Shown: positions 51,618-60,638 of the stretch, piece by piece
How positions within the stretch are numbered: the first letter of the stretch is position 1
Layout: the number at the start of each line of letters is the position of its first letter
From: Geminocystis sp050753365
Lineage (GTDB): Bacteria > Cyanobacteriota > Cyanobacteriia > Cyanobacteriales > Cyanobacteriaceae
Assembly: GCF_050753365.1 (NCBI RefSeq)
Contig: NZ_JBLZFY010000012.1
Location: 1-64,000, forward strand
DNA: 64,000 nt
Direction of reading: 5' to 3'
Made by a program: the position numbers and the translations under genes
Notes under the pieces: generated by a model
Database searches by the model: none
Seen by the model: the letters and a program-made list of their open reading frames with translations, nothing else
What the model was told of the DNA's origin: nothing

Positions 51618-52403
51618 TTAATAATTTAAAGAACTCCAATAATGGAAAGTTGCTAAAGGAAATTTATACTTAAATCCAATTCTCGAATAAAGATTCAATA
51701 CGGGGGTATTGTTGATAGAAATAACTGTTGTTGCATTTTTATATCCCTCAAGCATCATTTTTTCCAAAACTGATAACCAAAAAAAATCACCTAATCCACT
51801 ATTAACATAATTAGAAGCAAAACCTGCTAAAATAAGGTTATCTTCGTTTCTAGCAAAGAAAGCAATTTCATTATCTAAATAAGAAAGATAATCAAAGGTT
51901 ACTTTTTCATTGTTTAACAAATCATCTACCCAAAAAGAAAATCTTTGATCTGCAATTTGTTTTGGGCAGTTAAAATCAAGATGAAATCTGTCATCAGAAA
52001 ATGAACCTTGTGCAATTATTTTTATTTTCTCAACTTGTACTAAATCACTTTTGTTCAATGATAATAATTTAAAATTTTCGTACTTATATTTTTTAGGAAT
52101 AAAATTACTCTTATTCTCAATAAAATTTTGTAAAATTAGATTTTTCTTAAAATTAGTTTGAGGTGAAACAATAACTTCAACAAAATAAAATCCGCATCGA
52201 CTTAAAATATGTGCATATTTTAGGTTAGTTTTACTAATACGGCATTGTGTAAAAAAAGAGCCATATTCTTGATATTTTTCATCGAGGCATATTTTTAAAG
52301 TATCTTCATCAATTTGCGTTAAAGTGTTTTCTGATAACTCAAAACTAGGAACACTTAAATTTCTTGTCTCATAGGATAAGTCTTTTAAAAGTATTGTGTT
52401 CAT
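51618..52403 (-). CDS. GNAT-type acetyltransferase, WecD/RffC-like
   Basis: A 261-aa protein in WecD style: the first half carries LSYETRNLSVPSFEL and YAHILSRCGFYFVEVIV; the C-terminal half has FSDDRFHLDFNCPKQIADQRFSFWVDD and ATTVISINNTPVLNLYSRIGFKYKF, the acetyl-CoA-domain end of RffC. Known enzymes acetylate dTDP-Fuc4N. Together with the WecE-like gene (45570-46706) it makes a Fuc4NAc route likely. Confidence 0.78.
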   Translation of the reverse strand: MNTILLKDLSYETRNLSVPSFELSENTLTQIDEDTLKICLDEKYQEYGSFFTQCRISKTNLKYAHILSRCGFYFVEVIVSPQTNFKKNLILQNFIENKSNFIPKKYKYENFKLLSLNKSDLVQVEKIKIIAQGSFSDDRFHLDFNCPKQIADQRFSFWVDDLLNNEKVTFDYLSYLDNEIAFFARNEDNLILAGFASNYVNSGLGDFFWLSVLEKMMLEGYKNATTVISINNTPVLNLYSRIGFKYKFPLATFHYWSSLNY

Positions 52404-52444
52404 AAACTTTTTTTCCTTTTTTCTCTAAATTTATTGGACAATTT

Positions 52445-53371
52445 TTAATTAACATTAGTAGATTTTCTAATAACATACAAAGGTCTTTTTTTTGTTTCAT
52501 CAAAGGTTTTACCCAAATAAATGCCAATGATACCTAGTATGGAAATAATTATACCCCCTAAAAAATACAGGGAGACAATTAAACTTGCCCAACCTGTTAC
52601 CGAAGAACCGTAAAATAAAACTCTCAATAAAATAAAACATCCAAATATCAAAGATACAACGGAAATAAAAAAGCCAAAACCGATCGATATTCTGAGGGGT
52701 TTATCGGAGTAGGCGATAATAGTGTCGATCGCCAATTTGCATAGTTTTTTGAATGTATAGGTACTTTTTCCTTCTAATCTGGCATCGTGTTGCACATTAA
52801 TACTAGCAGTTGGATAACCCATCCAATCAACAATGCCACCAAAAAATCTTAATTGTTCTCTAATATTACAAAAGTTACTGACTACTTGACGAGAGATAAT
52901 TCTAAAATTACCCACTTCAGCATCATATTTTAAATCTGCTAAATAGTTAAAAACTTGGTAAAACCATTTGGAGGTTAATTTCTTGAAAAAACCATGTTGC
53001 CTATTTTTTCTTTTTGCCAAAACTACGTCATAGCCTTTTTGTGCTTTTTCGTAAAGTCTTGGTATTTCTTCGGGGCGATCTTGTAAGTCACAATCCATAA
53101 CTATTACCCAATCACCGTTACAATGATCTAATCCTGCGGTTATGCCATAATGTTGTCCAAAGTTACGGCTAAATTGAATACCTTTGACTCTGCTATCTTT
53201 TTCTGCCAATTCTAAAATAATATCCCAAGATCGATCGCCCCCGCAATCTTCTACTAAGATAATCTCAAAGTCATCGGTAATAGTGGAGACAGAAGTACAA
53301 AGTCGATCGTATAACTCATAGAGAGATTTTTCGGCTTTATAAACAGGAATAACAACGGATATGTGACTCAT
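52445..53371 (-). CDS. Membrane-anchored family 2 glycosyltransferase (GtrB/ArnC-like)
   Basis: A 308-aa protein: VVIPVYKAEKSLYELYDRL at the start, LVEDCGGDRSWDII, the DxD as MDCDLQDRPEEIP, and two C-terminal membrane helices (LRISIGFGFFISVVSLIFGC, IVSLYFLGGIIISILGIIGI). Enzymes of this class move a sugar from a nucleotide onto undecaprenyl phosphate, for later use by GT-C enzymes such as the one at 43838-45364. Confidence 0.9.
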   Translation of the reverse strand: MSHISVVIPVYKAEKSLYELYDRLCTSVSTITDDFEIILVEDCGGDRSWDIILELAEKDSRVKGIQFSRNFGQHYGITAGLDHCNGDWVIVMDCDLQDRPEEIPRLYEKAQKGYDVVLAKRKNRQHGFFKKLTSKWFYQVFNYLADLKYDAEVGNFRIISRQVVSNFCNIREQLRFFGGIVDWMGYPTASINVQHDARLEGKSTYTFKKLCKLAIDTIIAYSDKPLRISIGFGFFISVVSLIFGCFILLRVLFYGSSVTGWASLIVSLYFLGGIIISILGIIGIYLGKTFDETKKRPLYVIRKSTNVN

Positions 53372-54115
53372 AGTTAAGATTTAATAATATTTTCTCCTAA
53401 AAGCTCTAAAGAGCTTACTGTTAAGTATTTTCTTCTAACCATAACTCCAAATCTCCCAAATAATCCATTTTCAAGAGTGCGATCGCCAAATCTTCCATTT
53501 TTTCGAGGGTTAAACCTTCAATTTGACGAAATAAATCTCGATCGAATAATTCTAGTTTACTCTTAATCATTTTTTGTAATAAGTTTAAGGCTTCTTCCTT
53601 TTTACCCTGCCTGTTACCCTGAGTTTTAGCATCTTGCACTATTTCTTGGTATGTAACAGAATTTTTCATAATTTCCTCCTTTAATAGTGATTTAATTAAT
53701 CTTTTTTCTAATTTTAAACCCGCTAAAATATAGGTACAAGCCATCAATTCTGGTTGTAACTCCTTATCTACTTCATTAATTTTAGTGGCTACCTTTTCTA
53801 ATAATATCTCTGGTGATTCCGATTTGGCTAAAACTGCAAAGGGATATAAAATCGGTTGCTGTAAAAATAATTCTGTATCTTCCTCCCATAAGCGAATTAC
53901 CCTATATTTATGATCGTAGTTCGATCTCGATATTCTTCTTGAAAAACCACTTCTGATTCAGTTTTCTTGAGAAAAATAATAATTTGCATGACATCAAGTC
54001 CGTATTTTCTTTTGAGTCTTACGGAATAGTCAAGCATCCTCAACGGCATAGGCGGTTTAGATTGTGCCTCAGTTTGAAATTCAAGATGTAAAATGCGTTG
54101 ATCTAATCTTAACAG

Positions 54116-55557
54116 TAATAGTTCCAAAAAATATAGTCAAATATGACATTGACTTGGAGTCCATTTCAGGCACTCCCCTTCATTTTTTGTTTCGTAGGTA
54201 TTACCAACCGTGGGTGAACTACGCACCTCTGGAATCCCTTCCGCAAATGCGTTAGGGAATGCTTTTCTTAATATGTTATAACTGGCATTTACATCTGCAT
54301 TAATCAGTTTTCCACTGTTGCTACGATATAAACCTCTTTTTATTCTTTTACCACTAAATTTTACTTTTTCCCCATCAGTAACATCACCATAAATTGGTAT
54401 TTCATCTAAATCTAAAAAACTAGCTACACTTGTATAGGATTCTTCCCTCTCTATTACTTTTATTCCTACTAATTGACATTTATATTTTATTTTTTCTATC
54501 AATTTATTGTGAGGAATATTTGTAAAATTTTGGTTGTTTCTTTTGCCCAATTCTACTCCTTGTTTCCAGTTTTTATTTTTTCCTATTACTAAAGTATCTA
54601 TTTCCCACTCTAATAAAAGTTTTACTAAATAATTACTCACTTGATGAAAATAATTATTTATTTTTTCCTCTCTTTTTCTTGTCAATAAACTTAGACGATT
54701 TGACCAATGTTGTTCTGATGGTAGTTGTTTTTGTAATTTAGATTTTTTAAGATTGTAAAATTGATTTATGCTCTTTAATATTCGTCCGTTAATCATAACT
54801 GGTATGAATCCTAGCTGATTTGATGTTAACGCTATTAAATTATTTATGCCTAAATCGATCGAGGCTATTTTTTCTGTTTTATCTTTTGCGTTTACCTCCT
54901 CTTTTTCATAAATTACCTCTATTATATAGTAATTATTTTTGGGAATTACTCTTACTTGATTTAACTTATCACTATTAATTTTTGTAGGCAAAGAAAAGTC
55001 TAAACCTGATAATTTTATTAACCCTTGTTTTAAGCTCTTTTTACTTACCGCCTGAGCCGTATAAATTACTAAATGTCTTCCATTTTTGTCTTTATATTTA
55101 AGCAATTTTGGTTTTCCTAAAAACTTTTCTGGATGCAATTTATACTCTTTAATAGCTAGAAAAAAAGAACGCCAATTTTGTTCTAAATTTCTCAAAGTTT
55201 GTTGAGCTACTTTAGCGGGTAAGGCTCGATATTCGGGAGTTAATTTTAAGACTTTATCAAGGAGATTATAGTTAGAAAATTCTCCACAAAAAATTAGACT
55301 TTGTCGGATATTGTAGTTAGCTTTATTATACAGATTTTTAGAAGCAAAACACACTTGATCTAAGGATAACCAGAAAGGATGAGTTTTTGTAATAATATGT
55401 CTTTCTACTAACTGCATAATCTAATCAAGGGGAGTAACCACAATTCTATGTTACTATAAAACTAAAAAGAACAAGAAAAATTCAACCTTTTCTCTAATTT
55501 TGAGGAGATATTTGACATCTATTATCAATATTTGTCTATATTTTCAGCAAAGTTTCC
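54116..55557 (-). mobile_element. IS200/IS605-type element with tnpB only
   Basis: Bounds are deduced from the break in the rpn gene: sense-strand flank GTATTA before and TTACTG after. The host codons (SV-LLL) rejoin without target duplication, as expected for this family. About 1.44 kb long, with no tnpA. The exact ends are uncertain by a few bases because TTA occurs on both sides. Confidence 0.75.
54137..55417 (-). CDS. tnpB: TnpB, RNA-guided nuclease-type transposon protein (426 aa)
   Basis: RuvC-like acids are visible: IASIDLGINNLIAL (Asp), LVIGKNKNWKQG area (in place of the Glu motif), and LINADVNASYNI (Asp). The zinc-ribbon cysteines of the canonical family are absent; the segment is EESYTSVASFLDLDEIPIYG then RGLYRSNSGKLINADVN, a known cyanobacterial subgroup. 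In this family a guide RNA (omegaRNA) is made from the 3' end of the gene and the flank. The ATG at 55417 gives a complete N-terminus. Confidence 0.92.
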   Translation of the reverse strand: MQLVERHIITKTHPFWLSLDQVCFASKNLYNKANYNIRQSLIFCGEFSNYNLLDKVLKLTPEYRALPAKVAQQTLRNLEQNWRSFFLAIKEYKLHPEKFLGKPKLLKYKDKNGRHLVIYTAQAVSKKSLKQGLIKLSGLDFSLPTKINSDKLNQVRVIPKNNYYIIEVIYEKEEVNAKDKTEKIASIDLGINNLIALTSNQLGFIPVMINGRILKSINQFYNLKKSKLQKQLPSEQHWSNRLSLLTRKREEKINNYFHQVSNYLVKLLLEWEIDTLVIGKNKNWKQGVELGKRNNQNFTNIPHNKLIEKIKYKCQLVGIKVIEREESYTSVASFLDLDEIPIYGDVTDGEKVKFSGKRIKRGLYRSNSGKLINADVNASYNILRKAFPNAFAEGIPEVRSSPTVGNTYETKNEGECLKWTPSQCHI

Positions 55558-55775
55558 TAATACCGAATCTGCTCTGATGGGATCAAGGTTTAATTCAGTT
55601 TTTAGCACTTTCACGGGAGAATTTTTGATGCCTAACAACCATTCTATAAAGGGTTGAGGATATTGCTCTGCTAAATATTTACAAACATTGTCAAAACTCA
55701 TGGGTTTTAATTTGTGATCGATGTCATTATATTAATATATTATGATTGACCATGAATAAGTAGAAAATAAGGTTA

Positions 55776-56888
55776 ATGAATCAAAAAACTATTTCTCTCA
55801 AGAAAAAGAAAAGTATCTGGCAGTTGGCAAAAGAGGGTATTATTGACGGTGGACCTAGTATGTGTCAATTTGCTATTACTAGCGCTTGTAATGCTAGGTG
55901 CGGATTTTGCAACTTTGCGGTGGATAAAATGCCGATCGAGCAACGGCAATATGTTACTTTAGAGGAAGCAAAACAAGCCTCCGAAATTCTCTACAAAAAC
56001 GGAGTTTATTTTATTATTTATGTCGGTGGTGAACCAATGTTACACCCTAACTTAACAGAAATTATCACCCATGCTTCCAGTATTGGCATGGCGCCGATGT
56101 TAGTTACTAACGCTTCATTGTTAACCAAAGAGAAAATAGACGAGTTAGCTACTACTGGATTAGTTAGTGTTATTATATCGATCGACGCCACAGAAATCGA
56201 CAAACACGAAGAAAATAGAGGCTTAAGGGGTGTATGTCAACGCATCAAAACCGCCAATGAGCATTTTAAAAACTATAATATCAGTACAACGGCTTCCGTC
56301 ACCATGTCAAGACTGATTGATGATTATAGTCAACTTCCCTCTTTTTTAAAGTCTTTAGGCTTTGATAGCGTCACTTTTTCTTATCCTTTAACTACCCTTG
56401 CTTCTTCTTATTTAGGTTATGCCGATTCTAATTTAGTGGATTATACCAAAGAAGAACTGCTCGATCGATTTGAAGCCGTGAAAGCCTTAAAAAAAGAGTT
56501 TCATGTGGTTAACCCTACGGCATCCATTGAGGATATGCAAAGACACTTAAAAGGAGAAACCGAGAAATTTGGTTGTCTGGGGGGTTGGAAATTCTTTTAT
56601 TTAGACTGGTTTTTAAACCTTTATCGTTGCCATAATTGGGCTGAACCCATGTGTCACATTACCGAATTTGATGGTTCACAACGTATAAAAGACAACTGTA
56701 CTGCTTGTATGATGGACTGTTATCGAGATTCTAGCGTCATGCAACACATTGCAGTTTCCGTCAGCGATGGAGTACAAGCCTTAAGACGAGGTAATATTAA
56801 ACAAGCCTTTACCCATTGGTTTAACCATAATAATCTAATTTCCGTTCGATCGGTTCTCGAAGAAGCAAAATGGCTTAAAAAACTCTGA
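55776..56888 (+). CDS. Radical SAM protein with C-terminal SPASM-like cysteines
   Basis: A 370-aa protein. The cluster motif is TSACNARCGFCNF (CxxxCxxC) near residue 37, then GGEPMLHPNLTEII, TNASLLTKEKI, ISIDATEIDKHEENRG and a C-terminal CTACMMDCYRD. The overall order resembles HpnH-like and peptide/glycan-modifying radical SAM enzymes. It is divergent from the broken rpn gene and downstream of a glycan cluster. No substrate can be named. Confidence 0.85.
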   Translation: MNQKTISLKKKKSIWQLAKEGIIDGGPSMCQFAITSACNARCGFCNFAVDKMPIEQRQYVTLEEAKQASEILYKNGVYFIIYVGGEPMLHPNLTEIITHASSIGMAPMLVTNASLLTKEKIDELATTGLVSVIISIDATEIDKHEENRGLRGVCQRIKTANEHFKNYNISTTASVTMSRLIDDYSQLPSFLKSLGFDSVTFSYPLTTLASSYLGYADSNLVDYTKEELLDRFEAVKALKKEFHVVNPTASIEDMQRHLKGETEKFGCLGGWKFFYLDWFLNLYRCHNWAEPMCHITEFDGSQRIKDNCTACMMDCYRDSSVMQHIAVSVSDGVQALRRGNIKQAFTHWFNHNNLISVRSVLEEAKWLKKL

Positions 56889-56891
56889 TAG

Positions 56892-56961
56892 CGTATAGTG
56901 TATAGTGTATAGTGTATAGTGTATAATTGTTAATTGTTAATTGTTAATTTTTAATTGTTAA
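56892..56961. repeat. Two heptad tracts: GTATAGT and TTGTTAA
   Basis: About four to five GTATAGT units (56892-56925) are followed by about five TTGTTAA units (56927-56961). They fill the gap between convergent genes. Confidence 0.85.
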
Positions 56962-57351
56962 TTACTCAAAAAGGATTGCTTCAAAGCAACTTTCTCCTAC
57001 TTCCCGTAACTCTCTAGCAATTTTTGGGTTAGTATCCGCCTGTTTGCTTATCTCTCTAAATTTTTCCGTGCTATAACGTTTTCTAAACTCTTTAATAGTG
57101 CAATTACACACACTTCGAGCAGATTCGAGGGGTAATCCTTCTCGTTGCGATCGAGCTAAACATTCTCTAGTATAATTACACCATACTGAAGCCTGATCAG
57201 GTTTTAACCCTTCTTTTACTAAACCATCAATACATTGTTGTTGATTAAAATTTGACGAGGAAGATTGAGCAATAGAAGGGGAAGCCAAAAAAGAAAAAGA
57301 AACGGCAACAAGGGAAAAATTAATTACGGAGGAAAAAAGTTGAGATTTCAT
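56962..57351 (-). CDS. Small secreted cysteine-containing protein (129 aa)
   Basis: A Sec signal peptide is visible (MKSQLFSSVINFSLVAVSFSFLASPSIAQ, cleavage after SIAQ or SPSIA). The mature part has cysteines in QQCIDGLVKEGL, VWCNYTRECLARSQ, RSVCNCTIKEFRKRY and GESCFEAIL. It probably holds two or three disulfides and is helical. No family is recognised. The adjacent secreted gene on the same strand lies 138 bp upstream. Confidence 0.7.
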   Translation of the reverse strand: MKSQLFSSVINFSLVAVSFSFLASPSIAQSSSSNFNQQQCIDGLVKEGLKPDQASVWCNYTRECLARSQREGLPLESARSVCNCTIKEFRKRYSTEKFREISKQADTNPKIARELREVGESCFEAILFE

Positions 57352-57489
57352 AATTTATGCTAAATTTTAACTAATAAATAAGATACATTAGTTAAGACGA
57401 AATATTAGCAAAAAAGTTCCCTTAAAATAATTTGTAAAGTTATTAAAAACCTCCCCCTCACTTGATATATAAATTAATAATTTTTTTTA

Positions 57490-57837
57490 CTAATTAGTTT
57501 GAATTTTTATCTCACTATCAGGTGCTTCTGGTACATTCTCATCTACAGATGTCTCAATAGCGGGTTTTTCTTCGATCGAAACATCGTCATCTTTTTTAAT
57601 TTCTAATGTACTTTCAAGATTTTCTTCTTTAACTTCTTTTTCTTCCTCTAAGGCTTCTACATTTCCTTGTTGAAGTTCTCTAATTTGTTGCTCCATTAAT
57701 TGATTTCCTTGGTCAAAAAACTGTTGAGAATCTTGTCCTCTAAACTGAGCAAATACAGGTTTATTTAAGCTATTTAATAGTACCATAGAAATAGCTGTAA
57801 AACTGACGATCGAGCATAACTTATAGGATATTTTCAT
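57490..57837 (-). CDS. Small secreted acidic protein (115 aa)
   Basis: A signal peptide ends near VFAQ (residue ~31). The mature chain is Gln-rich (DSQQFFDQGNQLMEQQIRELQQG) and then very acidic (EALEEEKEVKEENLES...). The tail is likely disordered. No family is recognised; periplasmic location is inferred. Confidence 0.65.
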   Translation of the reverse strand: MKISYKLCSIVSFTAISMVLLNSLNKPVFAQFRGQDSQQFFDQGNQLMEQQIRELQQGNVEALEEEKEVKEENLESTLEIKKDDDVSIEEKPAIETSVDENVPEAPDSEIKIQTN

Positions 57838-58097
57838 CTTTTTTTCTTTGTGTTTAAATATTTTTAAGAAAAGATATATCTAAAGTTTTTGACCATTAAA
57901 CTAAAGGCTTAATGTCGAATCTAAAAGTAAGTTTTTTAAACTTAAAAAATTGTCCTTAAATACATCTCTACTTATTACTATTATAACCTCAAGTCAACAA
58001 TTGTGAGAAAAACAACTGTCGATGAAAGAATTAATTATTGAACACCTTTTATGTAATAATTCTTAAAGAACTTTTAAGATTTGCTAAACATACCGTC

Positions 58098-58445
58098 ATG
58101 AGTGAAGCCTCCAAAGAAAAAACCTTAGCTGAACAAGCTCCTCCGAGTTACGAGTGTCGTTCTTGTGGTTATACTTATGTACCTTCTAAGGGTGATAGTA
58201 AAACCAATATCCCCGCAGGTACGTTGTTTACGGATTTGCCTAGTAATTGGCGTTGCCCTGTGTGTGGTTCAAGTCGTAATGCTTTTACGAATATTGGGGC
58301 TACGGATGCACCGTCTGGATTTGCTGAAAATTTAAACTATGGTTTTGGGGTAAATCAATTAACCCCCAATCAAAAAAACCTCTTAATTTTCGGGGCTTTG
58401 GCTTTAGCTTTCTTATTCTTTCTCAGTTTATACGGATTGAATTAA
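58098..58445 (+). CDS. rubA: Membrane-anchored rubredoxin (RubA-like)
   Basis: The rubredoxin domain (~residues 17-72) has CRSCGY and CPVCGSSRNAF, two CxxC pairs for one iron, and the last ~20 residues form a membrane helix (LLIFGALALAFLFFLSLYGL). Cyanobacterial RubA takes part in photosystem assembly, and the gene usually precedes ycf48 and psbEFLJ as here. I use the ATG at 58098 (115 aa); a longer TTG-started frame from 58038 is less plausible. Confidence 0.94.
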   Translation: MSEASKEKTLAEQAPPSYECRSCGYTYVPSKGDSKTNIPAGTLFTDLPSNWRCPVCGSSRNAFTNIGATDAPSGFAENLNYGFGVNQLTPNQKNLLIFGALALAFLFFLSLYGLN

Positions 58446-58472
58446 TCAGAAATTATATTTTTAGAAATTACA

Positions 58473-59474
58473 ATGAATTTTTTATTCGATCGACTCAAAC
58501 AAGTATTAATATTAGTGTTAGTCGGTTTCTTGTGTGTCAGTTGCTCTAAAGTGCCTTCTGTTAGCGAGAATCCTTGGCAATATATTCAATTAGATACCGA
58601 TGCTATTTTAGCGGATTTAGCCTTTACCAGTGACTCTAATCATGGTTGGTTAGTGGGTACAAAAGCCACCTTATTTGAAACCAATGACGGTGGTGATACT
58701 TGGCAACCAAAAATTATTGATTTAGGAGAAGAAAAAATCAGCTTTACAGGTATCAGTTTTTATGATAACGAAGGTTGGATTACAGGACAACCTAACGTAT
58801 TGTTACATACTAGCAACGGAGGCGAAACTTGGGATCGTATTCCTTTAAGTGATAAACTCCCCGGTATTCCCTATGATATAGTCGCCTTAGCACCTGATAC
58901 CGCCGAAATGGTGACAAATTTAGGGGCTATTTATAAAACCACCGATGGGGGTAAAACATGGAAAGGTTTAGTGGAAGGCGCTGTCGGGGTTGCCAGAAGC
59001 ATTAATCGCTCTGCGGATGGTAAATATGTCGCCGTCAGTGCCAGAGGAAACTTTTATTCCACATGGCAACCCGGAGATACCGAATGGACTCCCCATAACC
59101 GTAACTCCTCCAAACGTTTACAAAATATGGGTTTCTTTGATGACGATCGACTATGGTTGATTGCCAGAGGAGGACAAATTCAACTCAGTGAATCCCAAGA
59201 AGTAGAAAATTGGGCAGAGCCGATTAACCCTGAATATTCTACCAGTTGGGGCTTTTTAGATTTAGCGACTCGTCAAGAAGACGAAATTTGGGTAGCAGGA
59301 GGCAGTGGCAATCTTCTCGTTAGCCGTGATGGTGGTTTAACATGGGAAAAAGATCGAGAAGTGGAGTCTGTACCCTCTAACTTATATAAAATCGTTTTTC
59401 TTGATCTCGATCGAGGTTTTGTTTTAGGAGAGCGTGGTGTTCTGTTAAAATATAATACTCAGAATGCGGTCTAA
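58473..59474 (+). CDS. ycf48: Photosystem II assembly factor Ycf48 (HCF136-like)
   Basis: A 333-aa beta-propeller. A lipoprotein signal (LVGFLCVSCSK, lipobox Cys ~24) leads into repeats such as ATLFETNDGGDTWQPK, VLLHTSNGGETWDRI, AIYKTTDGGKTWKGL and NLLVSRDGGLTWEKD, each with a DGGxTW motif. Ycf48 binds newly made D1 on the lumen side. It starts 27 bp after rubA and lies 57 bp before psbE. Confidence 0.95.
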   Translation: MNFLFDRLKQVLILVLVGFLCVSCSKVPSVSENPWQYIQLDTDAILADLAFTSDSNHGWLVGTKATLFETNDGGDTWQPKIIDLGEEKISFTGISFYDNEGWITGQPNVLLHTSNGGETWDRIPLSDKLPGIPYDIVALAPDTAEMVTNLGAIYKTTDGGKTWKGLVEGAVGVARSINRSADGKYVAVSARGNFYSTWQPGDTEWTPHNRNSSKRLQNMGFFDDDRLWLIARGGQIQLSESQEVENWAEPINPEYSTSWGFLDLATRQEDEIWVAGGSGNLLVSRDGGLTWEKDREVESVPSNLYKIVFLDLDRGFVLGERGVLLKYNTQNAV

Positions 59475-59531
59475 GTTAAGTCGCAAATGTTGTACATTAG
59501 TTAGATAGTAAAAAAATTTAGGAGGCAAATT

Positions 59532-59777
59532 ATGGCTGGAAGTACAGGTGAACGCCCATTTACCGACATTGTTACCAGTGTAAGATATTGGGTTATTCAT
59601 AGTATCACTATCCCCATGCTTTTCATCGCTGGTTGGTTGTTCGTAAGCACTGGTTTGGCTTATGATGCTTTTGGCACACCTCGCCCTGATGAATACTTCA
59701 CTCAAACTCGTGAAGAATTACCAATTATCAGCGATCGATATGATGCTACAAAACAAATCGAACAATTTAATAAATAG
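59532..59777 (+). CDS. psbE: Cytochrome b559 alpha subunit
   Basis: 81 residues: GSTGERPFTDIVTSVRYWVIHSITIP with the heme His in WVIHS, followed by one membrane helix (MLFIAGWLFVSTGLAYDAFG) and a lumenal tail TPRPDEYFTQTREELP. An AGGAGG site lies at 59521-59526. First gene of the psbEFLJ unit. Confidence 0.98.
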   Translation: MAGSTGERPFTDIVTSVRYWVIHSITIPMLFIAGWLFVSTGLAYDAFGTPRPDEYFTQTREELPIISDRYDATKQIEQFNK

Positions 59778-59804
59778 TTAATAGATTAAAAAGGTAAATT
59801 AAAA

Positions 59805-59936
59805 ATGACTAATAGTCCTAATCAACCGATTTCATATCCTATTTTTACCGTCAGATGGTTAGCTGTTCACACTTTAGCTGTACCTTCTGTATTTTTCATC
59901 GGTGCTATTACCGCTATGCAATTTATTCAACGATAG
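59805..59936 (+). CDS. psbF: Cytochrome b559 beta subunit
   Basis: 43 residues: SYPIFTVRWLAVHTLAVPSV with the second heme His, a single membrane helix and the end MQFIQR. It lies 27 bp after psbE and 9 bp before psbL. Confidence 0.97.
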   Translation: MTNSPNQPISYPIFTVRWLAVHTLAVPSVFFIGAITAMQFIQR

Positions 59937-59945
59937 GAGATACTC

Positions 59946-60065
59946 ATGGACAGAAATCAAAATCCTAACAGACAAGGTGTAGAGTTAAATCGTACTTCCC
60001 TTTACTTAGGGTTGTTATTCGTAGCCGTTTTAGGCGTTTTATTCTCTAGTTATTTCTTCAACTAA
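59946..60065 (+). CDS. psbL: Photosystem II protein L
   Basis: 39 residues: MDRNQNPNRQGVELNRTSLY then a membrane helix (LGLLFVAVLGVLFSSYFF) and a terminal Asn. This is the canonical PsbL sequence pattern; PsbL lies at the monomer-monomer interface near Q_A. GGAG upstream. Confidence 0.97.
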   Translation: MDRNQNPNRQGVELNRTSLYLGLLFVAVLGVLFSSYFFN

Positions 60066-60097
60066 AAACTAATTTAATTAATCAAGGAGGTTTGATC

Positions 60098-60214
60098 ATG
60101 GGAGAAGCAAGAATTCCTTTGTGGATTGTTGGTACGATCGCAGGAATGGGTGTTTTAACTGTCGTAGCATTGTTTTTCTACGGTGCTTATGCAGGTTTAG
60201 GTTCTTCTTTATAA
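60098..60214 (+). CDS. psbJ: Photosystem II protein J
   Basis: 38 residues: GEARIPLWIVGTIAGMGVL then TVVALFFYGAYAGLGSSL. Canonical PsbJ pattern with one membrane helix. AAGGAGG at 60084-60090 precedes it. Last gene of the operon, followed by a strong terminator. Confidence 0.97.
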   Translation: MGEARIPLWIVGTIAGMGVLTVVALFFYGAYAGLGSSL

Positions 60215-60248
60215 TTTAATCAAAAAAATTAAATAGCTGATAAAAACT

Positions 60249-60280
60249 GCTCTGGAATCAAATTCTAGGGCGTTTTTTTT
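60249..60280 (+). terminator. Rho-independent terminator after psbJ
   Basis: A 10-bp stem GCTCTGGAAT/ATTCTAGGGC (with G-U pairs) and a CAA loop, followed directly by T8 (60273-60280). It lies 35 bp after psbJ. The rest of the gap to 60458 holds a CACGCAAAGGCGCAAAG-type dispersed repeat near 60355. Confidence 0.9.
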
Positions 60281-60458
60281 GAATATACAAATTATTAGCC
60301 CTAAATCTTTTCTTGAACTTATATCAGGTTCGATTAAATAGTTATAGTAAAATCTCACGCAAAGGCGCAAAGTCGCTAAGAAGTTCGCAAATTTTTATTA
60401 TAAGTGATCATCTGAACTTGATATTATAAGATAATTGGTGGATAGTGAGATCGCTTCG

Positions 60459-60638
60459 CTATTGTGCGTCTAAACTTTTCAATATTTTTTTAGCTAAAAA
60501 TTCTTTGATTTCTGGATGACGTGGTACAGCTTCCATAATACCAGTTTTGGGATTAATCCACAAAGAATGAGACGAACCTTCTCTTTTGAGATAGCAACCT
60601 GCTTGACGTAATTTTCTTTCTAATTCTTTCCGTTTCAT
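60459..60638 (-). CDS. hicA: HicA mRNA interferase toxin
   Basis: A 59-aa dsRBD-like protein: MKRKELERKLRQAGCYLKREGSSHSLWINP then VPRHPEIKEFLAKKILKSL. The catalytic His is in GSSHSLW. It overlaps hicB by 4 bp; the antitoxin lies upstream in the same operon. Confidence 0.92.
   Translation of the reverse strand: MKRKELERKLRQAGCYLKREGSSHSLWINPKTGIMEAVPRHPEIKEFLAKKILKSLDAQ

Larger units (their letters stand above)
53421..55701 (-). pseudogene. Rpn-family (DUF4351-type) nuclease gene split by a TnpB element and frameshifted
   Basis: The N-terminus starts at the ATG at 55701 (MSFDNVCKYLAEQYPQPFIE, to IRADSV at ~55558). The reading frame resumes at ~54115 with LLLRLDQRILHLEFQTEA and continues to FQEEYRDRTT (~53922). 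There a one-base loss shifts the frame: HKYRVIRLWEEDTELFLQQP follows in another frame. It then runs through ELMACTYILAGL to the end at 53421. So the gene carries one insertion and one frameshift. Rpn proteins are PD-(D/E)xK nucleases linked to recombination. Joining the parts restores a normal-length protein. Confidence 0.85.

Noticed and set aside
55776..56888. Hopanoid protein HpnH
   Set aside because: General resemblance only; the C-terminal cysteine pattern looks SPASM-like and the neighbourhood concerns surface glycans.
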